Shown: positions 33,613-43,080 of the stretch, in pieces | How positions within the stretch are numbered: position 1 is the stretch's first letter | Layout: each line of letters opens with the position of its first letter | Assembly: GCA_017397935.1 (NCBI GenBank) | Contig: JAFQHN010000010.1 | Location: forward strand, 1-51,430 | Direction: 5' to 3' | Length of the DNA: 51,430 nt | Source of the DNA: Bacillota bacterium | GTDB lineage: Bacteria; Bacillota; Dehalobacteriia; UBA4068; UBA4997 | Program-made: the position numbers and the translations under genes | Notes under the pieces: model-generated | Told to the model about the DNA's origin: nothing | The model's input: the letters and a program-made list of their open reading frames with translations, nothing else | Database searches by the model: none

Positions 33613-35211
33613 CAGGCTGTTTTGCAGCACAGCCAGCGCCATGCGGATGCCGTCGGCGGCGGCGGATACGATACCCCCGGCATAGCCTGCGCCCTCTCCG
33701 CAGGGGTAAAGTCCGGGCAGGTTCACGCTCTGGCCGCTCTCATCACGCAGCAGCCGCACAGGTGATGAGCTGCGGGTTTCGGGGGCGGTCATCGGCGCCT
33801 GCATCTCCTTGAAAATACTGAGGCTTTTGGCCATTTCCGGCAGGCCCAGGCGTAAACTTTCGGTCACAAAATCGGGCAGCACCTGTGTTAAATCGGCACC
33901 CACCACACCGGGGCGGTAGCTGGGTTTAATATGTCCCAGCTGCTGGGTTTTCTGCCCGGCCAAAAAATCGCCGACCAACTGGCAGGGTGCGTAATAATTG
34001 CTGCCGGCCAGCTCATAGGCGGCTTGCTCAATGCGGCGCTGAAAATCCACACCGGCCAGGGGGGATGAACTGCCAAAATCCACGGGCAGCACATTGACCA
34101 GCAGGGCGGCGTTGCAGTTTTGGTCGGCACGGGCGTGCAGGCTCATGCCGTTGGTGGCGATACCGCCCGGCTCGGATGCTGCTGCCACCACCTGACCGCC
34201 GGGGCACATACAGAACGAATACAGCGTGCGGCCGTTGGGAAGGTGCTTGACCAGCTTGTAATCGGCCACGGGCAGGGCAGGATGACCGGCAAATTGGCCG
34301 TACTGCGCCTTGTCCAGCTCTCGTTGCAGGTGCTCAATGCGTACACCTACGGCAAAGGGCTTGGGCTGCATATTAACGCCCAGGCGCTCCAACAGGGCAA
34401 AGGTGTCGCGCGCGCTGTGACCGATGGCCAAGATAACATTCTCGGTGGGCAGGTGCTTGCTGCCGTCTGCCGTGGTGATTTCCACGCCGCAGACCTCACC
34501 GTTTTTTTGTTCGATACCGGTCAGACAATGCTCAAAATAAACCTCACCGCCCAGCGCCTCAATTTTCTGCCGTAGATTTTTTACCACCTGCCGCAAAATA
34601 TCGGTGCCGATGTGCGGTTTGGCCAGATACAGAATTTCATCGGGGGCACCGGCCGCGGCAAATTCCTGCAAAACGGTGCGGTTATGGGCATCATGCGTGT
34701 TGGTGGTAAGCTTGCCGTCCGAGAACGCACCTGCGCCGCCCTCACCAAACTGCACATTGGTGCGGGGGTTAAGCAGGCCCTGCTGCCAAAACTCGTCCAC
34801 GATCTGCGCACGGCGGTCAATGTCGGCTCCGCGTTCCAGCAGAATGGGGCAGGCGCCTGCCCGTGCCAAAATCAGCGCGGCAAACAAACCGGCAGGCCCG
34901 GCGCCCACCACCACGGGGCGGTTGGCAAAGCGGCCGGCAATCAGCGGCGGCAGCTCCCTGTTCTGCACCTGCTGCACCAAATTGCGGTGGCGCGGGTCTT
35001 TCAGCAGACGGCGCTCGGCGGCAGCAGACAGGCTTACTTCCAGCGTGTAAACCAAATGCACATCGTCCTTTTTGCGGGCATCCACACTCTTCTGCACGAT
35101 GTGCCAGTTTTGAATTTGGTGGGGAGAAAACCGCAGTTTTCTGGCGGCCAGCTCCGGCAGTTTGTCCTCCGACGCATTAAGCGGCAGGCGTATTTGAGAA
35201 ATTCGCAGCAT
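33607..35211 (-). CDS. FAD-dependent oxidoreductase, COG2509 type
   Basis: 534 residues. A 90-residue N-terminal alpha/beta domain of unknown role (RISQIRLPLNASEDKLPELAARKL) precedes an FAD-binding fold with VVVGAGPAGLFAALILARAG near 99-118 and the FGEGGAGAFSDGKLTT motif. The end carries GLYPCGEGAGYAGGIVSAAADGIRMA. The family is widespread in anaerobes and the physiological reaction is not established. AGGAG precedes the ATG. It follows a second flavoprotein on the same strand after 44 bases and probably shares its promoter. There is no terminator before the convergent spoIIQ. Confidence 0.88.
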   Translation of the reverse strand: MLRISQIRLPLNASEDKLPELAARKLRFSPHQIQNWHIVQKSVDARKKDDVHLVYTLEVSLSAAAERRLLKDPRHRNLVQQVQNRELPPLIAGRFANRPVVVGAGPAGLFAALILARAGACPILLERGADIDRRAQIVDEFWQQGLLNPRTNVQFGEGGAGAFSDGKLTTNTHDAHNRTVLQEFAAAGAPDEILYLAKPHIGTDILRQVVKNLRQKIEALGGEVYFEHCLTGIEQKNGEVCGVEITTADGSKHLPTENVILAIGHSARDTFALLERLGVNMQPKPFAVGVRIEHLQRELDKAQYGQFAGHPALPVADYKLVKHLPNGRTLYSFCMCPGGQVVAAASEPGGIATNGMSLHARADQNCNAALLVNVLPVDFGSSSPLAGVDFQRRIEQAAYELAGSNYYAPCQLVGDFLAGQKTQQLGHIKPSYRPGVVGADLTQVLPDFVTESLRLGLPEMAKSLSIFKEMQAPMTAPETRSSSPVRLLRDESGQSVNLPGLYPCGEGAGYAGGIVSAAADGIRMALAVLQNSLL

Positions 35212-35255
35212 AATAAGCTCCTGAAAAAATTTTATTTGTTATGGGGCGTTGGTTT

Positions 35256-36524
35256 TCAGCGCCCTTTTTGCAGCAGATTAACGGCGGAGTGTGCTGCCAA
35301 ACGGCCGCTGCTCCACGCCCAGGTCAGGTTGTAACCGCCGCAGGCACCGCATATATCCAGCACCTCGCCGGCGGCAAACAAACCGGGCACCAGCCTTGAT
35401 GCCAGATTTTGTGCGGTAAAGCCTTTCAGCTCCAATCCGCCGGCCATTACCTGCGCCTGCTGCCAGCCGGTCACGCCGCTGATCGGCAGAGACAGGCATT
35501 TAAGCAGGTGCGCCAGCCGTTTTATCTCGTCGGCGGTTAGGCTTTCGGCAGGTTCGCTCAGTTTTCGGGGGGTGGCCAGCTTTATCATCTGCTGACCAAG
35601 CCGCTTGTTCAGCATACCCGTCAGGTAATCCTCCAATGTCAGCGGCAGTTTTTGACGGCGCCGCAGTTCGGCGGCGATTTCCTCCTCCGTCATGTTCGGC
35701 AGCATATCCAGACGGATCTCCTGCGGGATGGACGGCGGGTTGGGATAATCGGCGGCCGCCAGACGCGATAATTGCAGAATTGGCGGGCCTGAGACACCGT
35801 AAGCGGCAAAGAGAATTTCGCCTTCCTCAGCGCCCAGCAGCCGGTTTTGCTGCCGGATTTCCGCCCGGCCGACAAATTTTATCCCCTGCAAAGCCTTGGG
35901 CAGGGGGCTTTCGGTTTTGATTTGGCAGAGAGCCGGGTGAAGCGGCGTGGTGCGGTGGCCCAGCGGTTTAAGCATCTCCGCAAAATTTCCGCTGGTGGAG
36001 AGCTTGGGTGAGGCCACACCGCCCAGCGCCAAAATTACGGCACCGGCGGCAAAATCTCCGTTGTTGGTGTGTATTTGCAGCTGCCTGTTAATGCCCAGCA
36101 CCTCGGTTTCGGTAATCAGCGCAACCTGTTTGGCGGCAATATGCAGGCGCAGCGTGTCCAGCACGGCGGCGGCCTGGTCGCCCAGGGGGTACATTTTACC
36201 GTCAGCCTCCTCCTTGGTCAGCAGGCCCATATCACGGAAGAATGCCAGATTATCAGCCACGGGGTAGGCTTTAAGCGCTGCCTGCACAAAGGCCGGATTA
36301 TCTCCTGCGGCGTTAAAATAATGCTCTCTGGCGGCACGGCGGTTGGCGATATTACAGCGCCCGTTGCCGGTGGCCAGCAGCTTGCGGCCGGGGCGTGCCT
36401 CCTTCTCCAACACGGCAACCGAGAGATGGGGCGCCTCATATTTGGCTTGCAGGGCGGCAATTAAACCGGCAGCGCCGCCGCCGATGATGATAATATCAAA
36501 TTTTCGCATTTTGGGTGCGGCCAT
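35256..36524 (-). CDS. HI0933-family flavoprotein (COG2081)
   Basis: 422 residues. N-terminal FAD-binding DIIIIGGGAAGLIAALQAK, then EKEARPGRKLLATGNGRCNIAN, the HI0933 signature, and a C-terminal GLFAAGEVLDICGACGGYNLTWAWSSGRLAA FAD-contact segment. Members are annotated as NAD(P)/FAD oxidoreductases or aminoacetone oxidase-like; the true substrate is uncertain. GGGAG precedes the ATG. First gene of a two-gene unit with the COG2509 flavoprotein, promoter at 36574-36602. Confidence 0.9.
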   Translation of the reverse strand: MAAPKMRKFDIIIIGGGAAGLIAALQAKYEAPHLSVAVLEKEARPGRKLLATGNGRCNIANRRAAREHYFNAAGDNPAFVQAALKAYPVADNLAFFRDMGLLTKEEADGKMYPLGDQAAAVLDTLRLHIAAKQVALITETEVLGINRQLQIHTNNGDFAAGAVILALGGVASPKLSTSGNFAEMLKPLGHRTTPLHPALCQIKTESPLPKALQGIKFVGRAEIRQQNRLLGAEEGEILFAAYGVSGPPILQLSRLAAADYPNPPSIPQEIRLDMLPNMTEEEIAAELRRRQKLPLTLEDYLTGMLNKRLGQQMIKLATPRKLSEPAESLTADEIKRLAHLLKCLSLPISGVTGWQQAQVMAGGLELKGFTAQNLASRLVPGLFAAGEVLDICGACGGYNLTWAWSSGRLAAHSAVNLLQKGR

Positions 36525-36573
36525 AATAAATCTCCCGTTAAAACTGCAATTATACTGATAATGTTGATATTAT

Positions 36574-36602
36574 ATTTTAACACGGGCGGCAGAAATAGTA
36601 AA
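36574..36602 (-). promoter_or_regulatory. Promoter of the two flavoprotein genes
   Basis: Minus strand: TTTACT (36597-36602), 17 bases, TAAAAT (36574-36579). Divergent from the ctsR promoter 35 bases away. Confidence 0.6.
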
Positions 36603-36636
36603 GGCAGGGGCCCGGCAAAAAATTTTATTTGGGGTG

Positions 36637-36701
36637 TTGACATGGCGGGAATAAGCGCATATAATAATAGTCAGAAAAGGTCAAAACATCAAAAGGTCAA
36701 A
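36637..36701 (+). promoter_or_regulatory. ctsR operon promoter with CtsR operator
   Basis: Consensus promoter TTGACA (36637-36642), 17 bases, TATAAT (36660-36665). Directly after it, AGTCAGA-AAA-GGTCAAA (36669-36685) matches the CtsR tandem heptad (RGTCAAA-NAN-RGTCAAA) with one mismatch. A third heptad GGTCAAA lies at 36695-36701. Repression by CtsR and release on heat stress follow from the known system. Confidence 0.88.
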
Positions 36702-36743
36702 AGTATTTGATGAAATTATAAAGCAGGAAGGAGCGTGACGCTG

Positions 36744-37220
36744 ATGGCAATTACATTGGCCACGCAGATTGAAAATTACATTAAGCGCCTGCTGGAACTT
36801 TCCGAGGACGGAAGCGTAGAGCTTAGACGCGCTGATTTGGCGGATATGTTTATGTGCGTGCCCAGCCAGATCAATTATGTGCTTAATACCCGCTTCGGCA
36901 CCGAGGCCGGTTATTTTATTGAAACCAGGCGCGGCGGCAGCGGTTATGTGCGGATCATCCAAACGGGGCTGGCCGATAATGCTGATTTGACGGTGCTGCT
37001 GGCCCAGGCAGGCGATAAACCGATGAACAGGCAGGCCGCCGCCAATCTGCTGACACGGCTGCTGGGTGAGGAGATTATTACCAAGCGTGAGTATGCCATC
37101 TGCCGCAGCCTTTTCGCCGGAGATGCGCTGAAATTGGCGGAGGACCGTGAGGATCTGCTGCGGGGCAGAATGGTGCGGCTGCTGCTGATGAATTTGATCA
37201 GGGATGATTTATCGGATTAA
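36744..37220 (+). CDS. ctsR: Heat-shock repressor CtsR
   Basis: 158 residues, usual length. DNA-binding winged HTH (residues about 25-70: VELRRADLADMFMCVPSQINYVLNTRF) with the glycine-rich wing RRGGSGYVRI that reads the heptad operator and senses temperature. The C-terminal domain includes LTRLLGEEIITKREYAICRS. ATG 36744 has AAGGAG ten bases before; GTG 36735 is too close to the SD. First gene of ctsR-mcsA-mcsB-clpC and probably autorepressed at 36669-36701. Confidence 0.95.
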   Translation: MAITLATQIENYIKRLLELSEDGSVELRRADLADMFMCVPSQINYVLNTRFGTEAGYFIETRRGGSGYVRIIQTGLADNADLTVLLAQAGDKPMNRQAAANLLTRLLGEEIITKREYAICRSLFAGDALKLAEDREDLLRGRMVRLLLMNLIRDDLSD

Positions 37221-37263
37221 ACGGTGTGATTTTGTGTGAGATTTTATTAGGGAGGTCTGACCA

Positions 37264-37827
37264 ATGTTGTGTGATAAGTGTGGTAAAAAATCGGCCACGG
37301 TGCATATCAAGCAGGTGATTAACGGCAAGCAGACCGAGCAGCACCTGTGTGCGGATTGTGCCGGCGGTGCGGTGGATGTGCAGATGCCCAGTTTTGGCTC
37401 GCTGGATTTGCACAAGCTGTTTTGGGGTACCCCTGCGGCTGATGTGCGGCGGCCCAAAATCTGCCCCGGCTGCGGTATCAGCTGGGCTGAGGCTGCCAAG
37501 GGCGGCAGGCTGGGTTGTGCACGTTGTTATGCGGCTTTTGCTGATGAACTGCGGCCGCAGGTGGCACAAATGCACGGCGGCAAGCGGCATATCGGCAAGG
37601 TAAAAATGCTTAACCCCACGGCGCAGGTGCTGTTGCAGGATTCGGCGCTGGCCAATAAAAATTATGAGCGTTTGGCGCTGCAAAAACAGCTGGGCGAGCT
37701 GGTGGATTTGGAGAAATTTGAGGAGGCCGCGGCGGTGCGTGATAAAATACGAAGCTTGGAGGCCGAATTGCAGCAGGCTGTGCAGCAGGCCAATGCGGCT
37801 GACCAAAAGGCAGGTGATGAGCGATGA
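37264..37827 (+). CDS. mcsA: McsA, activator of the McsB arginine kinase
   Basis: 187 residues. Two zinc-finger pairs: CDKCGKK...CADC near 3-35 and CPGCG...CARC near 73-95, followed by a UVR motif (LQKQLGELVDLEKFEEAAAVRDKIRSLEAEL near 140-172). McsA binds McsB and stimulates protein arginine phosphorylation for ClpCP degradation. GGGAGG precedes the ATG, and the stop overlaps the mcsB start by four bases (ATGA). Confidence 0.95.
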   Translation: MLCDKCGKKSATVHIKQVINGKQTEQHLCADCAGGAVDVQMPSFGSLDLHKLFWGTPAADVRRPKICPGCGISWAEAAKGGRLGCARCYAAFADELRPQVAQMHGGKRHIGKVKMLNPTAQVLLQDSALANKNYERLALQKQLGELVDLEKFEEAAAVRDKIRSLEAELQQAVQQANAADQKAGDER

Positions 37828-38900
37828 CCATGCAGAATTTAACCGCCCTGCCGTATGTGGCGTGGGTAGAGCCGCAGGATGAGCACCGGATTGTGCTTAG
37901 TACGCGTCTGCGTTTGGCCCGAAATTTAAGCGGCCGAAATTTCCCACACCGCTTAAATGATGCCGAGGCGGAGGAGATTTGCGGCAAACTGGCCGCCGCC
38001 CTGCCGCAGGACGGAGAATTTGCCGGGGAGGACTGGCAGATTTTGCGGCTGGATGAGCTGCTGGAACGCGAACAGGGAGTGCTGCTGGAAAAACACCTGC
38101 TCAGCCGTGATATTTTGCAGCACACACAGGGGCGTGCACTGGCTGTTAATGCGGCGCAGACCCTGGCGTTGATGTTTAATGAGGAGGACCACCTGCGAAT
38201 GCAGGCCATACTGCCGGGGTTGCAGCCGGAGGCCGCCTGGCAACGGCTTTCTGCCCTGGATGACCGCCTGAGTGAACGGCTGGACTTTGCTTTTGATGAC
38301 AAATTGGGTTTCCTCACCGCCTGCCCCACCAATTTGGGCACGGGGCTTAGGGCGTCGGTGATGCTGCATCTGCCGGCCCTGCAAATTACCGGCCGGTTGG
38401 AGGGGATTTTTGCCCAACTGCCGCAGGCAGGCATGACGGTGCGCGGCGTTTATGGCGAGGGCAGCCAAAGCGAGGGTAATTTATTCCAAATCTCCAACCG
38501 CTTGACGCTGGGTCTGACCGAGGAGGAAATTATCAGCCGCCTGCGTCGATTGACCGAGCAGCTGGTGGCGCAGGAGGTGCAGGCTGAAGAATGGCTGCGT
38601 GCTAATCGCCTGCTGTGGCTGCAAGATAAAATCGGCCGTGCCTGCGGAATTTTAAGCAGTGCGTATTTGTTAAGCTCTGCCGAGGCCATGCAGCAAATCT
38701 CGCTGGTGCGGTTGGGGTTGGCTATGGGTCTGTGTGATAAAATTGATTGGCGGGAGCTGAATTTGCTGATGCTGGCGGTGCAGACGCCGTTTTTGCTGAC
38801 GGACAGCCGTGAGAATTTATCTGCCGCCGAGCGTGACGCCGCCAGAGCCAAGCTTTGCCGCCAGAAAATGTGCGGTTCAGCACAGGCAGACATTTTATGA
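37824..38900 (+). CDS. mcsB: Protein-arginine kinase McsB
   Basis: 358 residues. Phosphorylates arginines, marking proteins for ClpC and inactivating CtsR. The phosphagen-kinase fold is shown by VLSTRLRLARNLSGRNFPHRL, the active-site loop NEEDHLRMQ near 115-123, CPTNLGTGLRASVMLHLPAL (catalytic Cys loop) and GEGSQSEGNLFQISNRLTLG. Overlaps mcsA by four bases. Confidence 0.96.
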   Translation: MTMQNLTALPYVAWVEPQDEHRIVLSTRLRLARNLSGRNFPHRLNDAEAEEICGKLAAALPQDGEFAGEDWQILRLDELLEREQGVLLEKHLLSRDILQHTQGRALAVNAAQTLALMFNEEDHLRMQAILPGLQPEAAWQRLSALDDRLSERLDFAFDDKLGFLTACPTNLGTGLRASVMLHLPALQITGRLEGIFAQLPQAGMTVRGVYGEGSQSEGNLFQISNRLTLGLTEEEIISRLRRLTEQLVAQEVQAEEWLRANRLLWLQDKIGRACGILSSAYLLSSAEAMQQISLVRLGLAMGLCDKIDWRELNLLMLAVQTPFLLTDSRENLSAAERDAARAKLCRQKMCGSAQADIL

Positions 38901-38973
38901 CAATATTTATATTTATATAGAAGAAAAAAGTTGATAGTGAATTTTAGTGCAGATTGTTTAAGGAGGAAATTTT

Positions 38974-41556
38974 ATGAGCAGCTTATATACCGAACGCGCC
39001 CGTGAAGCCTTGCTGTGGGCCTGTAAAATTGCCCGCCATTGTGGCGAGCAGGAGGTGGATTGCCGCCATTTGATGTGGGGTATCTTAAAGAAGCCCGACA
39101 GCGTTGGGGCGCAGGTGCTGCATCGGTTGGGCATTACGCAGCAGATGTTGGAGGCGCAGTTTGCGTCCGGCAGCCAGCCGGCAGATAATCAGGACTTTGC
39201 GCCCGAGAGTAAGCAGGCGTTGGAGCTGGCCAAGGCCACCGCACAGAAGATGGGTGTAAACTACATCGGCACCGAGCATTTGCTGCTGGGTGTGCTGCAA
39301 GGCACCAACAGCGCTGTTAATCTGCTGAAAGAGCAGGGGTTGGAGCCGAACTCGGTGATTGAGACGATAATGCAGGCGTTGGGTTTTAAGCCGATTGGTT
39401 CGGCGGTGGGCACAAACGGAGGTGCAGCCTTCCCCAATTTGGAGGGACAGACCGAGGGTGCGGCCGAGACCAATGCGCTGAACAAATTCGGCCGTGATTT
39501 AACCGCCTATGCCAAGCAGGAGCGTCTGGACCCTGTGCTGGGGCGTGATACCGAAATTCAGCGGGTAATTCAGATTTTATCCCGCCGCACCAAGAATAAC
39601 CCCGTGCTTATCGGTGAACCCGGCGTGGGCAAAACCGCTATTGCCGAGGGTTTGGCGCAGCGTATTGCCGCCGGCAGCGTGCCGCAGACTCTGGTGGATA
39701 AGCGTATTATCTCGCTGGATATTGCCTCTTTGCTGGCCGGTGCCAAGTACCGCGGCGAGTTTGAGGAGCGCTTGCAGCAGGTGATGGAGGAGGTACGCCA
39801 AAGCGGCAAGGTAATTTTGTTCATTGATGAATTGCACACGCTGATTGGCGCAGGCGGTGCCGAGGGTGCCATTGATGCCGCCAATATCTTAAAGCCGGCC
39901 CTTGCCCGTGGAGAACTGCAATGCGTGGGCGCCACCACCATTGATGAATACCGCAAGTATATCGAGAAGGATGCGGCGCTGGAACGCCGTTTTCAGCCGG
40001 TGATGGTGAGCGAGCCGACCGAGGAGGAAGCTATTGCGATTTTGGAGGGCCTGCGTGACCGTTATGAGGCACACCACGGCGTAAAAATCACCGGCAAAGC
40101 CATCAAGGCCGCCGTTACCCTTTCTATGCGTTACCTGCCGGACAGATTTCTGCCCGATAAAGCGATCGATTTGATGGATGAAGCTGCCGCCATGGTTAAT
40201 CTGGCCGGCCAAACCGCCCCGCTGGATCTTAGAGAGTTGGAAAGCCGTTTGGAGGCCGCTGTTAAGGAGAAAACCGCGGCCGTTGCCGCCCAGAATTTTG
40301 AGGAGGCCGCCAAATGGCGTGACACCGAGCGTGAGCTGAAAGATGAGCTGGAAAACCGCAAGGCCGCCTGGCAAAAACAAAGCACCGGCAGCAAAAATGA
40401 GGTTGATGTGCCGCAAATTGCCGAGGTGCTGGCTAATTGGAGCGGTATCCCCGTGACTCAGCTGCAAAAAACCGAGCAGGAGCAGCTGCTGCATTTGGAG
40501 GATCTGCTGCACAAACGGGTTATCGGGCAGGATGAGGCCGTGCAGGAGGTCGCGCGGGCGGTTCGCCGAGGCCGTGCCGGCTTAAAGGACCCCAAGCGCC
40601 CCATTGGTTCGTTCATCTTTATGGGGCCGACGGGTGTGGGCAAAACCGAGCTTTCCAAGGCGCTGGCCAATGCACTTTTTGGCAGTGATGATGCTATGGT
40701 GCGGCTGGATATGAGCGAATATATGGAGAAACACACCGTGGCACGGCTGATTGGTGCACCTCCCGGGTATGTTGGCCATGATGAGGGTGGCCAGCTGACC
40801 GAGGCGGTACGCCGCCGTCCGTATAGCGTTATCCTGCTGGATGAGATTGAAAAAGCGCACCCTGATGTGTTTAATGTGCTGCTGCAAGTGCTGGATGACG
40901 GCAGACTGACCGACAGTAAGGGCCGCACGGTGGATTTCCGCAACACCGTCATCATTATGACCTCTAACCTGGGGGCCGGGGCAACCAAGGCGGCGGCCAT
41001 GGGTTTTGCCACCGGAGAGCAGAGCAAGGAGCGTGCTGCGTCGGAGTATGAGCAGTTGAAGGCGCGTTCTCTGGACGCGGTGAAGAAGAATTTCCGTCCG
41101 GAATTTATCAACCGTATTGACAATATTCTGGTGTTCCGCAGCTTGCAGGCCGATGAGATTGGTCAAATTGCCGGCTTGCTGGCGGCTGATTTGCAGCAGC
41201 GCTTGCAGGCGCAGGAAATCACCCTGAATATCGAGGAGAGCGCCGTAGAATTGCTGGCCGAGGCCGGTTTTGATGCCGAATACGGTGCGCGGCCGCTGAA
41301 ACGCGCGGTGGTGCGTCTGCTGGAAGACCCGTTGAGCGAAAGTCTGCTGGCACAGCGCTTTGTGGCCGGTGATGTTATCCGCTGCTATGCCGAGGACGGT
41401 GAGCTTAAATTTACCAAGGCAGATGAAAATTCTGTTGAAACTTCCGCCGAAAATTCTGCTGAAACCTCTATCGAACAGCCGGCCGGGCAGGAAAACACCG
41501 CCTCCGTGCCGAATGAAAATATCACCGAAAATTCTACTGATGATAGCAAAGAATAA
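38974..41556 (+). CDS. clpC: ClpC AAA+ unfoldase
   Basis: 860 residues. Unfolds McsB-marked and other substrates for ClpP. N-terminal repeat domain about 1-140; first ATPase with Walker A GEPGVGKT at 214-221; coiled middle domain with UVR-like [24 protein letters not shown] near 430-465 (McsA/MecA contact); second ATPase with GPTGVGKTE from 551; C-terminal small domain. Residues about 813-860 are an extra tail rich in Glu, Ser, Thr, Asn ([15 protein letters not shown]...), which makes it about 45 residues longer than typical ClpC. AAGGAGG precedes the ATG. Confidence 0.96.
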   Translation: MSSLYTERAREALLWACKIARHCGEQEVDCRHLMWGILKKPDSVGAQVLHRLGITQQMLEAQFASGSQPADNQDFAPESKQALELAKATAQKMGVNYIGTEHLLLGVLQGTNSAVNLLKEQGLEPNSVIETIMQALGFKPIGSAVGTNGGAAFPNLEGQTEGAAETNALNKFGRDLTAYAKQERLDPVLGRDTEIQRVIQILSRRTKNNPVLIGEPGVGKTAIAEGLAQRIAAGSVPQTLVDKRIISLDIASLLAGAKYRGEFEERLQQVMEEVRQSGKVILFIDELHTLIGAGGAEGAIDAANILKPALARGELQCVGATTIDEYRKYIEKDAALERRFQPVMVSEPTEEEAIAILEGLRDRYEAHHGVKITGKAIKAAVTLSMRYLPDRFLPDKAIDLMDEAAAMVNLAGQTAPLDLRELESRLEAAVKEKTAAVAAQNFEEAAKWRDTERELKDELENRKAAWQKQSTGSKNEVDVPQIAEVLANWSGIPVTQLQKTEQEQLLHLEDLLHKRVIGQDEAVQEVARAVRRGRAGLKDPKRPIGSFIFMGPTGVGKTELSKALANALFGSDDAMVRLDMSEYMEKHTVARLIGAPPGYVGHDEGGQLTEAVRRRPYSVILLDEIEKAHPDVFNVLLQVLDDGRLTDSKGRTVDFRNTVIIMTSNLGAGATKAAAMGFATGEQSKERAASEYEQLKARSLDAVKKNFRPEFINRIDNILVFRSLQADEIGQIAGLLAADLQQRLQAQEITLNIEESAVELLAEAGFDAEYGARPLKRAVVRLLEDPLSESLLAQRFVAGDVIRCYAEDGELKFTKADENSVETSAENSAETSIEQPAGQENTASVPNENITENSTDDSKE

Positions 41557-41563
41557 ATAAAAA

Positions 41564-41613
41564 AACCAAACCACCGTGGCTGATTTTCGGCTGCGGTGGC
41601 GTTGGTGTTTATA
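41564..41613 (+). terminator. Probable weak terminator after clpC
   Basis: CCACCG (41571-41576) pairs with CGGTGG about 41594-41599, with AACC/GGTT-type flanking pairs, followed by GGTGTTTAT. The poor T-run suggests read-through to radA. Confidence 0.4.
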
Positions 41614-41617
41614 AAAC

Positions 41618-41637
41618 AGCGGATTATAGCGGATTAT
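41618..41637 (+). repeat. 10-base tandem duplication upstream of radA
   Basis: AGCGGATTAT occurs twice head to tail, ending 14 bases before the radA start. Confidence 0.8.
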
Positions 41638-41650
41638 ATGGAGAGAGATT

Positions 41651-43015
41651 ATGAAGAGTAAGCAGGTTTTTGTTTGCCAGGAGTGCGGTGCGGTTTTTGC
41701 CAAGTGGATGGGGCGCTGCACGGCCTGCGGTGCGTGGAATTCCGTTATCGAGGAGTTTGAGGCGGCCCCTGCTGCCGGCAAGCTGATGACCGCGGCGAGC
41801 AATAATGTGCCCCAGCCCATCGCCCAGGTTTCTATGCAGGAGTTGGAGCGCATTGATGTGAATATGCCGGAGCTTAATCTGGTGCTGGGCGGCGGTTTGG
41901 TGCCCGGTTCGCTGACGCTGTTGGGCGGGGAGCCGGGTATCGGCAAAAGCACCATTTTGTTGCAGCTGGCGTTGGCCGTCAGCAGCAGGGGCGGCCGTGT
42001 GCTCTATGTTTCGGGCGAGGAATCGGCGCCGCAGGTGCGCCTTAGGGCTGAGCGTCTGGGGGCGCTGGCCGATGAGCTTTGGCTGCTGAGCGAAAATAAT
42101 CTGGAAGTGGTGTTGCAGCAGGCCAAAAAGCAGGATTGCCGCCTGTTGATCGTCGATTCCATCCAGACGGTTTTCCTGCCGGAGTTAAGCGCGGCACCGG
42201 GCAGCGTTTCTCAGGTGCGCCAATGCGGTAATGAACTGTTGAAGCTGGCCAAAGAGCAGGGAATTGCCGTGGTGCTGGTTGGCCATGTCACCAAGGAGGG
42301 TAATCTGGCCGGCCCCCGTGTGTTGGAGCACATGGTGGACACCGTGCTGTATTTTGAGGGCGACAGACTGGCAAATCTGCGGCTGCTGCGGGCGATCAAA
42401 AACCGTTTTGGCGCCACCAATGAGATTGGCGTTTTTGAGATGACGGAGAAAGGCTTGGCTGCCCTTGATGATCCCAGCGCTGTTTTCCTTACCCACCGGG
42501 AGAAGGCGGTGGCCGGTGCGGCGGTGGGCTGTGTGCTGCAAGGTGCGCGTCCCGTTCTGCTGGAAATTCAGGCGCTTACCAGCCCCACGGCCTTTGGTAA
42601 TGCACGGCGTCTGGCGTCCGGCCTGGATTACAGCCGCCTGCTGATCATTCTGGCCGTGTTGGAGAAGAAAGTTGGCCTTAATCTCGGCAATCAGGATGTT
42701 TATGTCAACATCACCGGGGGCTTGCGTGTTGATGACCCTGCGGTGGATCTGGCGGTGGCCGCGGCAATAGCCTCTGCGTATCTGGACAGGGTTTTGCCTG
42801 CCAATATGGTGGCCGTGGGCGAGATTGGCCTGACGGGAGAACTGCGCCCCACCTCTCAGCCGGAGCAACGCTTTCGTGAGGCACGGCGTATGGGCTTTGA
42901 GAATGTGGTGACGGCCGGCCGGCCCAATGTGCGGGCAGCCGCCAATAAAGCCGATTTGAAGCTCTACGGCGCAGATGATCTGAAAACCGCCATGAGTTTT
43001 ATGGGACTGTTGTAA
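41651..43015 (+). CDS. radA: DNA repair protein RadA
   Basis: 454 residues. RecA-like branch-migration helicase. N-terminal zinc finger CQECGAVFAKWMGRCTACGAWN (residues 9-30), Walker A GGEPGIGKST near 97-106, Walker B LLIVDSIQTV, the KNRFG motif (IKNRFGATNE) and a C-terminal Lon-protease-like domain (LNLGNQDVYVNITGGLRVDDPAVDLAVA). Lies between clpC and carD, a conserved Bacillota position; disA, often next, is not here. Confidence 0.96.
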   Translation: MKSKQVFVCQECGAVFAKWMGRCTACGAWNSVIEEFEAAPAAGKLMTAASNNVPQPIAQVSMQELERIDVNMPELNLVLGGGLVPGSLTLLGGEPGIGKSTILLQLALAVSSRGGRVLYVSGEESAPQVRLRAERLGALADELWLLSENNLEVVLQQAKKQDCRLLIVDSIQTVFLPELSAAPGSVSQVRQCGNELLKLAKEQGIAVVLVGHVTKEGNLAGPRVLEHMVDTVLYFEGDRLANLRLLRAIKNRFGATNEIGVFEMTEKGLAALDDPSAVFLTHREKAVAGAAVGCVLQGARPVLLEIQALTSPTAFGNARRLASGLDYSRLLIILAVLEKKVGLNLGNQDVYVNITGGLRVDDPAVDLAVAAAIASAYLDRVLPANMVAVGEIGLTGELRPTSQPEQRFREARRMGFENVVTAGRPNVRAAANKADLKLYGADDLKTAMSFMGLL

Positions 43016-43038
43016 TTAAATCTTAATAATCAGGTTGT

Positions 43039-43075
43039 GCAGGGTTGTCGGCAGCGATGACCCTGCTTTTTGTTG
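43039..43075 (+). terminator. Intrinsic terminator after radA
   Basis: GCAGGGT (43039-43045) pairs with ACCCTGC (43060-43066), followed by TTTTTG. Confidence 0.75.
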
Positions 43076-43080
43076 CCTTT

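Noticed and set aside
36744-43015. Whole heat-shock and radA block as something unusual
   Set aside because: Gene content and order are standard for Bacillota; only the operator detail and ClpC tail were kept.
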